The position numbers and the translations under genes are program-made. The notes under the pieces are model-generated. The model searched no databases, was not told the origin of the DNA, and was given only the letters and a program-made list of their open reading frames with translations. Below are positions 48,306-57,265 of a stretch of DNA of 64,000 nt, one piece after another. Within the stretch, counting starts at the first letter, position 1, and the number at the start of each line of letters is the position of its first letter. The stretch is from contig CANMNF010000002.1 of assembly GCA_947499255.1 (NCBI GenBank), forward strand, positions 384,430 through 448,429, written 5' to 3'. The stretch is from an uncultured Sphingomonadaceae bacterium. GTDB taxonomy: Bacteria > Pseudomonadota > Alphaproteobacteria > Sphingomonadales > Sphingomonadaceae.

Positions 48306-49607
48306 ATGTCCGATAACGTTATCAGATTACCGAGGCCTGCGAACGCGAGGCCAGAACCTGGCAAACTCGGGCTTTATCTGCGGCCTGGCCATTCTCAACA
48401 TAAGGACATGCTGGAGGCTCTGGCTGGCGGAAAGAAAGATTTCAGTGGGATCATAGTGGAGGCCGGAAATGTCGAGCGCCGCCATCATGAGCTTGTCTCT
48501 CACGCCCATCACATTGGTCTGGACGTCATTCTCGACCCCAAGACACAAGCGATGGCAACGCCCGGTGGTTTCACTGATAGTATGGCGCAATTGCCGTGGG
48601 GATCGGACCGTCCGCATTCCGTCGACGATTTCAATGGTGAGGCTGGCAGGCAGATTGCGTACAAGATCGCAGAATTTGCCAAGGTACATAACTGCACCGA
48701 GATCCTTGGCCCAACTCACTTGCTCAATGGCCCGAATGACCGCTGGTTACGGCGAGATATCGAAACTATGGGCCATTTGCGCTCGGCGCTCGATGAAGAG
48801 GATAGCGCGACTCAGTTGATCTATCCACTCACGGTGTCGATGCAGGTATTGCGCGATCCACTTCAACGCGATGCGTTGATCGCTGCGCTGGCAGATGCTC
48901 CGATGGACGCTCTTTGGCTAAAGATTGATAATTTCGGTTCGGATGCCAGCGGCGAGAAAACGGTTTCCTACATTCAGGCGGTGCGTGCGTTTCACACACT
49001 TGGCAAACCTATCGTTGCAGATCACGTCGGCGGATTGAGTGGTCTTGGCTTGCTGTCATTCGGTGCCGTGGGAGGGATCGCCCAAGGTTTGACGATGTTA
49101 GAGAAGTTCACGGCAAACCGTTGGAAGCGTCCTCGCACGGAGGGAAGGCAATCGGGCAGTATGCCAACTCGGGTGTATCTGCCTCATGTCGATCTCTTGC
49201 TCAAACCAGCGGAAGCGGAGGCATTCGTTAGCAGTTCCACTCGAACTCGAACCCGGTTCGGTTGCCGCGACACCCATTGCTGTCCGGGCGGGATGCGAGA
49301 CATGATTGAGAATCCGACACGCCACTTCATACATCAGCGCTGCCAAGAGGTATCGGAAATCTCCCTGCGGCCAGAAGGTCTTCGCGTTTCCGAATATTTG
49401 GATAAATCGGTGCGCCCGGTTTCGGATCATGTCGCTGCTGCTGTCGGCTTGGGCGCGATTCCCGATGAACTGAAAAAGAAGCTCCAGAAGAAGCAAAAGC
49501 ATATGGGAGGATTCCGCGAAGCAGTTGCGCATTTGGCCGAAGTTGATGCCTCCCCAAGCCAAGCATTTGCACCACCTTCGCGGCGCGAGAGAGAGGCAGC
49601 GCGATAG
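48306..49607 (+). CDS. Uncharacterised TIM-barrel-like protein with Cys/His cluster, next to an Xre-RES pair
   Basis: A 433-residue protein without a family name that I can assign. Alternating strands and helices (GIIVEAGN, LDVILDPKTQAM, ALWLKIDN, KPIVADHVGGLSGLGLL) look like a beta/alpha barrel. The sequence CRDTHCC...RHFIHQRCQE near residues 320-345 could bind zinc and recalls the end of tRNA-guanine transglycosylases, though the spacing differs. The barrel's C-terminal third ends in a Lys-rich helix. It lies 49 bp before the antitoxin gene and shares its direction and probable promoter. Confidence 0.6.
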   Translation: MSDNVIRLPRPANARPEPGKLGLYLRPGHSQHKDMLEALAGGKKDFSGIIVEAGNVERRHHELVSHAHHIGLDVILDPKTQAMATPGGFTDSMAQLPWGSDRPHSVDDFNGEAGRQIAYKIAEFAKVHNCTEILGPTHLLNGPNDRWLRRDIETMGHLRSALDEEDSATQLIYPLTVSMQVLRDPLQRDALIAALADAPMDALWLKIDNFGSDASGEKTVSYIQAVRAFHTLGKPIVADHVGGLSGLGLLSFGAVGGIAQGLTMLEKFTANRWKRPRTEGRQSGSMPTRVYLPHVDLLLKPAEAEAFVSSSTRTRTRFGCRDTHCCPGGMRDMIENPTRHFIHQRCQEVSEISLRPEGLRVSEYLDKSVRPVSDHVAAAVGLGAIPDELKKKLQKKQKHMGGFREAVAHLAEVDASPSQAFAPPSRREREAAR

Positions 49608-49656
49608 CGCGGAAAGCTAAGGAAGCTTGATTTTACATGAGAAAGACTGACCCGAG

Positions 49657-49995
49657 ATGACAACCGCACTTGCCAGAAAGCTAGATTCAATCAGGGACAA
49701 AGCATCCTTGAAGAATTTTGATGTTGCTCAGTTGCTTGGAACCCGCGTCGAGACTGTTTCGCGTTGGAATCAGGGTCATGCCTATCCTCATAGAAATACC
49801 GAAAAGGCTCTACTTGAGCTTGAATATATCGTTGATCAGCTATCGGACATCTATGAGCCAAACGAAGCACGCCAGTGGCTATTTTCCCCTCAGCGACTAC
49901 TCGATGGAATTTCTCCTGCATCGTTGATCCAAGAAGGAAGAATTGAGGACGTTCGGCGCTTGGTGAATCAAGTTCGTGATTCGGTTTTCATGTAG
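49657..49995 (+). CDS. Xre/MbcA/ParS-type antitoxin
   Basis: A 112-residue protein with an N-terminal helix-turn-helix (LKNFDVAQLLGTRVETVSRWNQG) and a C-terminal Xre/MbcA/ParS toxin-binding region (EARQWLFSPQRLLDGISPASLI). It would bind and block the RES toxin encoded eleven bases downstream and repress their common operon. Confidence 0.88.
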   Translation: MTTALARKLDSIRDKASLKNFDVAQLLGTRVETVSRWNQGHAYPHRNTEKALLELEYIVDQLSDIYEPNEARQWLFSPQRLLDGISPASLIQEGRIEDVRRLVNQVRDSVFM

Positions 49996-50006
49996 GGAAA
50001 AGCCTT

Positions 50007-50564
50007 TTGATCCACGATCCCGAACTGTTGGACGCCTTATCTAACCTGCCGGTAACTGATTTCGAGGGGCCGGTTTTTCGTGTGACCGGAAGATTCGCAG
50101 ACCCCATCGCATTCTCGCAGAGTGGCGGTCGTTGGGCGATGGATACCGACAAAGAAGGCGGGTGCCCGATCCTTTACACAAGCGCCATGCGTGAGGGGGC
50201 GATTGCTGAGGTCGCATCCTATCTGGGTTTGCTCACCCCTGTTCCACAAAAGCCCCTCAAGCTACACGAGCTAGAAGTCTCACTCGACAAGACGCTTCGA
50301 TTGGCGGTGGCAGACTTTTCCAGTCTCGGAATCGACGGAAATCTCTACGGTGAGCGAAACTACCAGCAAACGCAGCTTGTAGGCGCGGCAGTCAACTTTC
50401 TTGAGCTAGACGGTTTAATCGCGCCCTCCGCTAGGTGGGATTGTGCCAACCTCATGATCTACGGCGACAACCACAGCATGGACAAAAAGCTGGAGGTCAT
50501 CGCAAGCAAAGAACTGCCTTTTTCCGAATGGAGTCGTTTCGTCGACAGTGATCCGCCACACTGA
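50007..50564 (+). CDS. RES-domain toxin, NAD+ phosphorylase type
   Basis: A 185-residue RES toxin. The family is known to break down cellular NAD+. Conserved residues are visible in FRVTGRFADPIAFS (active-site Arg), GGRW, and LYTSAMREGAIAEV (Glu). Translation starts at TTG, with aggga about 10 bases upstream, a weak start expected to keep toxin levels low relative to the antitoxin just before it. Confidence 0.88.
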   Translation: MIHDPELLDALSNLPVTDFEGPVFRVTGRFADPIAFSQSGGRWAMDTDKEGGCPILYTSAMREGAIAEVASYLGLLTPVPQKPLKLHELEVSLDKTLRLAVADFSSLGIDGNLYGERNYQQTQLVGAAVNFLELDGLIAPSARWDCANLMIYGDNHSMDKKLEVIASKELPFSEWSRFVDSDPPH

Positions 50565-50733
50565 TGATCTGAGAGTTTCCAGTATCGGTTCGGAGCAGTG
50601 CTTTGACAATGAATCGTCTCGCAATGCTCCAGAATGTACTGGAAAAGCCCACACATTGTGTTGGGTCAATCGTAGGAACGCTTTCTACAAAGCCCTCGAA
50701 AATTGTTTGAAACCAACGCCCTAAAGCGGTTGA

Positions 50734-50826
50734 CTGGCGCGCCTCGAAGGTGAAACTTCGAACCAGCTATTCGAGACATTGGAGAAATGGGAGGCCCAGC
50801 TTCAAGCTCTAGACTTTGACTTGTGA
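50734..50826 (+). pseudogene. Possible C-terminal gene remnant upstream of the second mobilization module
   Basis: A 30-residue frame with no start codon reads LARLEGETSNQLFETLEKW and on to DFDL-stop. Its amphipathic composition looks like a real protein end, and it stops ten bases before the mobC-like gene. It may be the tail of a gene lost when the module was assembled. Confidence 0.3.
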
Positions 50827-50835
50827 GGTGCGCTG

Positions 50836-51192
50836 ATGGCTAAGCAAAACCTCACAATTCGGGTCTCAGATGATCAGCGCGCCACATTAGAACGGCGCGC
50901 TGGCAATCGCCCACTTGCAGACTACATCCGCGAAAAACTCGATCTGGCAGACAATCAGACCAAGAGTCGGAGCTACAAACCAAAAGCCGACGCGGTAGCT
51001 TTGGCGCAAATACTCGCTGCGCTCGGTTCTTCCGACCTGTCTGCGTCCATGCGCGACATTGCCCAGGCTGCGCGATACGGCGCGCTCGAAGATTCCGATG
51101 ATCTGCGGTTGTCACTTCATGCGGCCTGCTTGACCATCGAACAGATGCGTGATGATCTTGTGCGTGGCCTTGGCCTCAAAGTGCGAGATTGA
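50836..51192 (+). CDS. MobC-like mobilization protein
   Basis: A 118-residue DNA-binding accessory protein. The N-terminus NLTIRVSDDQRATLERRAGN resembles the ribbon-helix-helix of plasmid MobC/relaxosome proteins, and LADYIREKL is the second helix. It lies three bases before the relaxase and would load it onto its oriT. Confidence 0.75.
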   Translation: MAKQNLTIRVSDDQRATLERRAGNRPLADYIREKLDLADNQTKSRSYKPKADAVALAQILAALGSSDLSASMRDIAQAARYGALEDSDDLRLSLHAACLTIEQMRDDLVRGLGLKVRD

Positions 51193-51195
51193 GCG

Positions 51196-52602
51196 ATGAT
51201 ACTGGTCGGCAATTCTCGCGGCGGCGCGCGCGATCTGGCTCAGCATCTGATGAAAGATGAAAACGATCATGTGACCGTGCATGAACTGCGCGGCTTTGTG
51301 TCCAATGATCTCGATGGTGCATTTCAGGAAGCTTATGCGGTGTCGCGCGGCACACGGTGTCGGCAGTATCTCTTCTCGCTCTCCCTGAATCCTCCCGCCG
51401 ATGCGAATGTCTCAACCCAGCATTTTGAGCGCGCCATCGATCAGGTTGAGCAGCAAGTCGGCCTTGAAGGTCAGCCACGCGCTATTGTCTTTCATGAAAA
51501 AGAAGGGCGTCGCCATGCCCACGCGGTGTGGTCGCGCATTGATGCCGAAACCATGACCGCACGGCAGATGAGCTTTCACAAGATGAAGCTGCAAGAAGTA
51601 TCGCGAGAGCTTTATCGAGAACACGGCTGGCGCATGCCAGAAGGTTTGGCGGATCGCTCCAAGTCTGATCCTCGCAATTACACTCTTGCCGAATGGCAAC
51701 AAGCCAAGCGGGTCGGCAAGGATGCACGCGAGATCAAGGAAGCGTTTCAGGATGCCTGGGCAATTTCAGACAACCGCGCTTCATTTGAACACGCGTTGAA
51801 AGAACGTGGCTATTGGCTCGCTCGCGCTGATCGGCGCGGATTCGTTGCCATCGATCATCACGGAGAGGTTTTTTCCGTGCCGCGACAAACCGCGACAAAA
51901 ACCAAAGCCGTGCGCGAACGGCTTGGTGATGAAGAGACACTGCCCTCTCTCGATCAAGTAAGAGAAGTGATGGCTCGTGAGATGTCAGCCATGCTCGCAC
52001 GGCTGCGCGATGAACAATATGAGCAAGTCGCTGCTCTGAAGGCAGAACACAATCAGCGCAAGCAGGTCGTGGTCGGTCAGCAGCGGCGTGATCGCGCAGC
52101 GCTGCACCAAAGACTGCAAGAACGACAAATCCGCGAACAGGCGGCGCGACAGGCGCGCTTTCGGACTGGGCTAGCGGGCATTTGGGATCGGCTGCGAGGC
52201 GAGCATAAGCGGCTTGCCGAGAGTAACCGATTAGAAGCGATGAGAGCCCAAGAGCGCGATAAGGCGCAAAGCGATGCGCTGGTTTTTCGTCAGCTTTATG
52301 AGCGGCAGATGTTGAATGCTCAGGCCAAGCAGCGGCTGGATGCGATCAAAGAACAAAAACGAGAGCTGGAACAGGACACGGAGCGCATTTTAGGCTTTGT
52401 GCGAGCGTTCAATGCGTCCTCCGGTGAACGCAAGCGGCTAAGGCCAAGTGAAGAGCCTGCACAAGCGCCACCGCGAGCAAAAAGCGAGATGGTGCGTGAA
52501 TTTGATCGCAGCGCGGCGCGCGAGGCCTTCAAACGCAAGCGGCGCGAACTGGCAAAAGGCCGCGCAATCGAACGCGGCCCATCGCTTGATTTCGACCGAT
52601 AG
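51196..52602 (+). CDS. Relaxase/mobilization nuclease (MOBP-like)
   Basis: A 468-residue relaxase. The N-terminal nuclease domain (residues 1-200) ends with the metal-binding HEKEGRRHAHAVWSRID. After about residue 240 it is a long, highly charged coiled coil (REQAARQARFRTGL, ALVFRQLYERQ). It would nick a second oriT, independent of TraA. The first part lacks an obvious Tyr-rich motif, but NSRGGARDLAQHLM is a known opening of this group. Confidence 0.85.
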   Translation: MILVGNSRGGARDLAQHLMKDENDHVTVHELRGFVSNDLDGAFQEAYAVSRGTRCRQYLFSLSLNPPADANVSTQHFERAIDQVEQQVGLEGQPRAIVFHEKEGRRHAHAVWSRIDAETMTARQMSFHKMKLQEVSRELYREHGWRMPEGLADRSKSDPRNYTLAEWQQAKRVGKDAREIKEAFQDAWAISDNRASFEHALKERGYWLARADRRGFVAIDHHGEVFSVPRQTATKTKAVRERLGDEETLPSLDQVREVMAREMSAMLARLRDEQYEQVAALKAEHNQRKQVVVGQQRRDRAALHQRLQERQIREQAARQARFRTGLAGIWDRLRGEHKRLAESNRLEAMRAQERDKAQSDALVFRQLYERQMLNAQAKQRLDAIKEQKRELEQDTERILGFVRAFNASSGERKRLRPSEEPAQAPPRAKSEMVREFDRSAAREAFKRKRRELAKGRAIERGPSLDFDR

Positions 52603-52608
52603 GCGAAC

Positions 52609-52899
52609 TCAGAACAGCGTGTATTGTCGGCTCGCCTCAACGTAGGCTTTCCAAGCTGATTTTGTGGCCATTTCATCAAGCCATGCGATTATTTGTGCCA
52701 CCACATCGCCGCCAAGCTCCTCAATCTCGCCGATCTCGTGATAATGCGAAAGATAGCCGGTTTCGGTGATCGGCAGTGGTGCGCGTTCAGGGTTGATGGA
52801 GCGGATTTCGAGATGGGCAATCACCTGCCACTTGTTCGGCTCATAAACGGCCTCAATCTCGATATCCTGCCATATGAAGCGGTAGGTCTGCGTTGTCAT
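52609..52899 (-). CDS. Conserved-type plasmid protein coupled to ardA
   Basis: A 96-residue acidic protein that I cannot name. It shows FIWQDIEIEAVYEPNKW and IRSINPERAPLPITETGYLSH. gggggag lies five bases before the ATG at 52899. It overlaps the end of ardA closely, so both are made from one message. Such small proteins often accompany ArdA in the leading region of transferred DNA. Confidence 0.65.
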   Translation of the reverse strand: MTTQTYRFIWQDIEIEAVYEPNKWQVIAHLEIRSINPERAPLPITETGYLSHYHEIGEIEELGGDVVAQIIAWLDEMATKSAWKAYVEASRQYTLF

Positions 52900-52900
52900 C

Positions 52901-53416
52901 TCACTCCCCCGCAAACACATGGATTTCGTTGTGAGCGATTTGAACGGTAAAGAGGTCGCCGCTCATTTCCGCATCGCGCGCCATTGCGTCCCAATCGATG
53001 TAAAAGCGCAGATGTTCGGGGATTTGGTTCGTGTCCTCGGTCAAACCCTGAACGTAGTCAGCAAGGCTCTCAAAGCTGCCGTGATAGCTCTCTTCAATCG
53101 CCTGACGGGCTTGCTCGATATCACCAAAGTGACTGACTAGCTCCGCACCAAGCTCGCCATGTTCGGCAATGAACGCTGCCAGCTCGGCTACTCGGTCAAT
53201 GCCTTCATATTCCGAGATCGAAAGCGGGCCGAAACCTTCATAGTCGTGGATTGCCCATTCCTCTGCATCGGCAATCGGTGAGGAGTTCAGCATGTCTCGG
53301 ATTTTATCATATATCGCCCACGCCTCTTGGCATGCTTCAATCCAACGTCCGTGCAGATATCCGTTATTGTAGGCGGCCAGACAGGCCACATAAATTTGAA
53401 TAGGGTCTTTGCTCAT
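52901..53416 (-). CDS. ardA: Antirestriction protein ArdA
   Basis: A 171-residue acidic DNA mimic that blocks type I restriction enzymes, protecting an incoming element. Its opening IQIYVACLAAYNNGYLHGRWIE and the acidic middle (EEWAIHDYEGFGPLSISEYE) are typical. A strong ribosome site, ggagggagaa, lies directly before the ATG at 53416. Carrying ArdA next to its own type I RM operon suggests the element must disarm the recipient's enzyme before its own is established. Confidence 0.92.
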   Translation of the reverse strand: MSKDPIQIYVACLAAYNNGYLHGRWIEACQEAWAIYDKIRDMLNSSPIADAEEWAIHDYEGFGPLSISEYEGIDRVAELAAFIAEHGELGAELVSHFGDIEQARQAIEESYHGSFESLADYVQGLTEDTNQIPEHLRFYIDWDAMARDAEMSGDLFTVQIAHNEIHVFAGE

Positions 53417-53716
53417 TTCTCCCTCCAATAGGGTTAGGGGTTCGACATGAACCCTTGCCCATCGGCGAGATCGGGGTGTGCAAGCTTCACGCTAAATCGA
53501 CGGCGGGCGCAGGCGCAGCCGAGCCTCGGGAGACCGTCTATTTTGCTTGAAGTGCGCTGAGGGGCTGGCCCCTAAGCCGCGCGAGGGATTGAAGCCGAAT
53601 GGCCGAAACCGCAAGGCGGGTACGGTTCACGAAAGCCCGACCCGAAGGGGCGTCCAAGTCGCAATGAACTTGCAGGAATTCCTTCAAATTGTGAACAAGA
53701 GTGTGATACGATCCTA
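53417..53716 (+). ncRNA. Hairpin-rich conserved-looking region (candidate RNA or second oriT)
   Basis: No convincing gene. From about 53550 the DNA holds successive hairpins: aggggctggcccct, accgcaaggcgggt and ccc...ggg arms around gacccgaaggggc. The phrase gcgcgagggattgaagccgaatggccgaaa resembles sequences I recall beside relaxase or ardA genes in alphaproteobacterial mobile DNA, which I cannot verify here. Just upstream, aagtgcgctgagggg is close to Ti-type nick cores. An RNA or the oriT of the second relaxase are both possible; the adjacent ardA fits a leading region. Confidence 0.4.
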
Positions 53717-56700
53717 TTGTTTAACAGGGGTATCAAGAACTTGCGTCGGCAGCATTTCCAGAAATCTATTAAAGAGCTTGAGGCTGCATACGCTGAAAAC
53801 AGTAATAATGAAGCTTACTGTCAAACACTGCTTGATGAGCTGTCCCATCGCACCACGCAGCGCGCACAAGCGCTGAAGAAGAAGATTCTCTCCAAAGCCC
53901 CGTCGAGAGAACCGCAGCAAAAGCCGCTACCCATCCCTGAGATCGATAGGGAGCAGCCAAAGCCAAAAACACCGCGAGAGCCTTCGCCGCAATCTCAGGC
54001 GACCGAAAGACAGAAACCTGCTCAAGTCGACCTTGGTCCAAAACTAGACGTTACAAACGATGCCACTGACATTTTGCGGGCCTGGACAGCGCTCGAAGTT
54101 TTGTCGCCTCAGAGCTTCAAGCGAGAGGCTGATCTTGTCGCGGGTGACACCCGACGCATAGCTCGTCTGGATGAGGCACAACTCCCGTGGGAACGGGGCG
54201 AAAAATCACGCCCGAAGAAGAGATTGTTTTATGAGTTGATTCTTGGTGCGGTGGCTCTTGCGCCAGCCGTAGAGAGCCTCTTGGAAGTCTATGCAGATAG
54301 GCGTCCTGATAAGCCGAACATGAAGGGTCTCAGCCCGGTCGCAAGCATCCTGCTCGATAAAGAAGGCCGTCCACTCGAAGAGGACAGTAGTTTCGCAATC
54401 TCAAGCTTTGCCTGGGGTGCGCCTGTCGCTCTGAAAGGCGACCTCACTGCACTCGCAAAGTGGACGGACGTTGAAGGCCGTTTGAAGGGAAGCCTGAGAG
54501 ATCGGCTCATAAAACGTGATGAGAGAAGCCGACCAAAGCCACTCACGCGTAAGCATATCGATGAGCTTTTTCATTTCCTAGCCAAGGAACTTGAGCTGAG
54601 CGTTCTAGACGTCAAAGCTCCTTATTTTGCCATTCGGCGATATGAGTTCTTTGCAAGCAAGACACCGCCCGAGCCCGCGCTTCTCAATTCCTTCTTCTTG
54701 GAAGACTTAGCGCAAGCGAAACGACTTAGCGAAACTGGCGCGCTTCCTAATGCCCTACGACACTATCTCGGTGTCGATACACCTGAAACGAGAACCGATC
54801 TGCTCAAAGATGATGCAGGGTTGCAGTCATTGCTGCAACCGGGGCTGACCCCGCTTGGACGGTGGCCCGGAAACGGTCGCTTCCCTCTCGCCCTTCTCCA
54901 GCAAGCAGCGGTGAACGCAACAAACCCGGCGTCAATGTCGACAGGTATTCTTGCTGTGAATGGTCCGCCAGGGACAGGTAAGACGACCCTATTGCGCGAC
55001 GTTGCTGCCGCGCGAGTAATCGAACGCGCGCAGGCTTTGTGTCAGTTCGACAAGCCAGAACAGGCATTTGCACCATCATCTCAGAGCATGCAGCGGAGCG
55101 GAGCGACTATTAGGCTTCATCGCCTTGATGACCGCATCAAGGGGTTTGAGATGGTCGTGGCTTCGTCGAACAACAAGGCAGTTGAGAATGTGAGCACCGA
55201 GCTTCCAGCGCTAAATGCCATCTCTGATGACGCGCCTGATCTGCGCTACTTCAAAACAGTATCCGACAATGTTCTCAGTGGTGAGACTTGGGGGATGATC
55301 TCCGCCGTATTGGGCAATTCGAACAATCGATTTGAGTTCTCACAGAGCTTTTGGAGGGATGAAGAACTTGGAATGTCGGCCCTGCTCAACCATGCTGCCG
55401 GTGTTCCCCAAATCGTGTCCGAACCCCAGGAGAGCGGTCCACCCATAAAGCGGAACCGCAGGATCGTTGACCTTGAGCGTCCGCCGTCAAGCGGCAGGGA
55501 GGCCAATGGGCGATGGATTCAGTCCAAGAAGGTCTTCGAGTCGGCGCTGAAAGCCTCGAAGGCTCGCCAAGAACAACTGCAGGCCGTGCATGTTCAGCTC
55601 GAAGAATTGGCCAAGACACAAGTTGAGATCGAACGGCTATCTGCGCAATGCTCCGAGCTACAGAAAACTGCCGAGCGACTAGAGGCAGCCCTTCCAAACG
55701 CCCAAGCCGTCTTGGACAATGCCGAGGACGCGAGAGGCGCTGCGCATAGTAATGCCAAACGACATGCGGAGAAACGACTTGGCCTCTTTGATCGCTTGCT
55801 GTTCAAGCGAAGTGAGCATGCTGCTTGGCGATCCGAAGCTGCCCAACTGGACGGGGCACTAGAGAGATCACAAGCAGACTGGAGCGATGCGAAAACTGAT
55901 CTCGAAAAGCTCCAAGCTGACATTGCAGCGAACGAACGAGCGTTCGCGGACACACAAACTAAGGTCGGAAGCGCGCGCGCAAGGCTTGCCACCTTGGAGG
56001 CTCAAACAACCGAGAGCAGGCGGCAGCTTGGTGTTGATTGTCCGACTGCTGAGTTCTTTTCCAAACCACACGAAGAAGTTCAGACCGCAAGCCTTTGGTA
56101 TGATCGAGCCTCACAGCAGCTCAGGGACGAACTCTTCGAAGCTGCAATGAAGGCACACAGAGCGTTTATTGAGGCGGCGGCTGATCCGCTGCGCCAAAAT
56201 CTAACAATCCTTTGCGAGTCTTTTGGAACGCGAAGTTTGGGAACTGCAGCCAAGGACAAATTGATCGCAGACCTCTGGTCTTCATTGTTTCTGGTCGTGC
56301 CAGTCGTCTCCACGACGTTTGCGTCAGTCCATAGGATGTTTTCACGCCTCGAACCGGAGGCGTTGGGCTGGCTCTTGGTAGACGAGGCAGGTCAAGCCAT
56401 TCCTCAAGCCTGTGTCGGCGCCATGATGAGGACAAAGCGCTCGGTGGTTGTCGGCGATCCTTTGCAAATCGAACCGGTGGTTACGCTACCGAACATTTTG
56501 ACCGAAGAGATTTGCGGGCGGTTCGGTGTCGATCCTCTGCTATACAATGCGCCCGAGGCTTCGGTCCAAACAGTGGCTGATGCCGCGAGTGTCTTTTGCG
56601 CGAGGTTTCCGATCGGTAGCGGTCATCGGGATGTCGGTGCACCTTTGCTGGTTCATCGGCGATGTGACAGCCCGATGTTCGAAATCTCCAATGAGATCGC

Positions 56701-57223
56701 ATACGCAAATCTGATGGTTCAAGCGAAGAAACGGGAAGATCACCATCCCGTTCTTGGGCCTTCGGCTTGGATGCATATCGAAGGCAAAGCCGGACCCGAC
56801 AAATGGTGCGCCGATGAAGCCACTAAGCTGATCGAACGGCTGCAGAAGCTGCGGGATGCAGGAAACGAGGCCGACTTATACATCATCACGCCGTTCGTCA
56901 TTGTGCAGGACAATCTCAGGCGCGAGGTTTTGGCAAGCGGCGTATTGGAAGGCTGGGTTGAAAAACCGAGGAAATGGGCTTTCGAGCATATTGGAACGGT
57001 GCACACAGTTCAGGGGCGTGAGGCCTCCACCGTCTTCTTCGTCCTTGGCGCTCAGATGCCCTCACAGAATGGCGCACGAAATTGGGCAGGCAGCCGACCC
57101 AACCTCGTCAACGTCGCCGTCACACGCGCCCAAAGATCATTCTATGTGATCGGCAATCGCGACTTGTGGAAGAGCGCAGGTGTTTTTTCTGTTTTGGATC
57201 GGTTTCTCCCGTCAGACTTCTAA
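53717..57223 (+). CDS. SF1 helicase / AAA domain protein with coiled coil
   Basis: A 1,168-residue Upf1-like (DNA2/NAM7) SF1 helicase. The N-terminus is TPR-like (about residues 1-45) followed by a Pro/Lys-rich linker. Walker A GPPGTGKTT lies near residue 416, a long coiled-coil insert at about 620-780, Walker B DEAG near 888, GDPLQIEP just after, and the final motif VAVTRAQRSFYVIGN near 1,132. The only start in range is a TTG at 53717 without a ribosome site. The frame stays open upstream with plausible protein (ECDTILLF), so the 5' end may be truncated. It is the first gene of a candidate defence row. Confidence 0.82.
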   Translation: MFNRGIKNLRRQHFQKSIKELEAAYAENSNNEAYCQTLLDELSHRTTQRAQALKKKILSKAPSREPQQKPLPIPEIDREQPKPKTPREPSPQSQATERQKPAQVDLGPKLDVTNDATDILRAWTALEVLSPQSFKREADLVAGDTRRIARLDEAQLPWERGEKSRPKKRLFYELILGAVALAPAVESLLEVYADRRPDKPNMKGLSPVASILLDKEGRPLEEDSSFAISSFAWGAPVALKGDLTALAKWTDVEGRLKGSLRDRLIKRDERSRPKPLTRKHIDELFHFLAKELELSVLDVKAPYFAIRRYEFFASKTPPEPALLNSFFLEDLAQAKRLSETGALPNALRHYLGVDTPETRTDLLKDDAGLQSLLQPGLTPLGRWPGNGRFPLALLQQAAVNATNPASMSTGILAVNGPPGTGKTTLLRDVAAARVIERAQALCQFDKPEQAFAPSSQSMQRSGATIRLHRLDDRIKGFEMVVASSNNKAVENVSTELPALNAISDDAPDLRYFKTVSDNVLSGETWGMISAVLGNSNNRFEFSQSFWRDEELGMSALLNHAAGVPQIVSEPQESGPPIKRNRRIVDLERPPSSGREANGRWIQSKKVFESALKASKARQEQLQAVHVQLEELAKTQVEIERLSAQCSELQKTAERLEAALPNAQAVLDNAEDARGAAHSNAKRHAEKRLGLFDRLLFKRSEHAAWRSEAAQLDGALERSQADWSDAKTDLEKLQADIAANERAFADTQTKVGSARARLATLEAQTTESRRQLGVDCPTAEFFSKPHEEVQTASLWYDRASQQLRDELFEAAMKAHRAFIEAAADPLRQNLTILCESFGTRSLGTAAKDKLIADLWSSLFLVVPVVSTTFASVHRMFSRLEPEALGWLLVDEAGQAIPQACVGAMMRTKRSVVVGDPLQIEPVVTLPNILTEEICGRFGVDPLLYNAPEASVQTVADAASVFCARFPIGSGHRDVGAPLLVHRRCDSPMFEISNEIAYANLMVQAKKREDHHPVLGPSAWMHIEGKAGPDKWCADEATKLIERLQKLRDAGNEADLYIITPFVIVQDNLRREVLASGVLEGWVEKPRKWAFEHIGTVHTVQGREASTVFFVLGAQMPSQNGARNWAGSRPNLVNVAVTRAQRSFYVIGNRDLWKSAGVFSVLDRFLPSDF

Positions 57224-57265
57224 AAAGGCTCGGCTTACAAAGTAATGCTGTGATATGAAGGTATT

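Noticed and set aside
53547-53876. 109-codon plus-strand frame before the helicase
   Set aside because: Its first half is the hairpin block and the rest overlaps the helicase in another phase.
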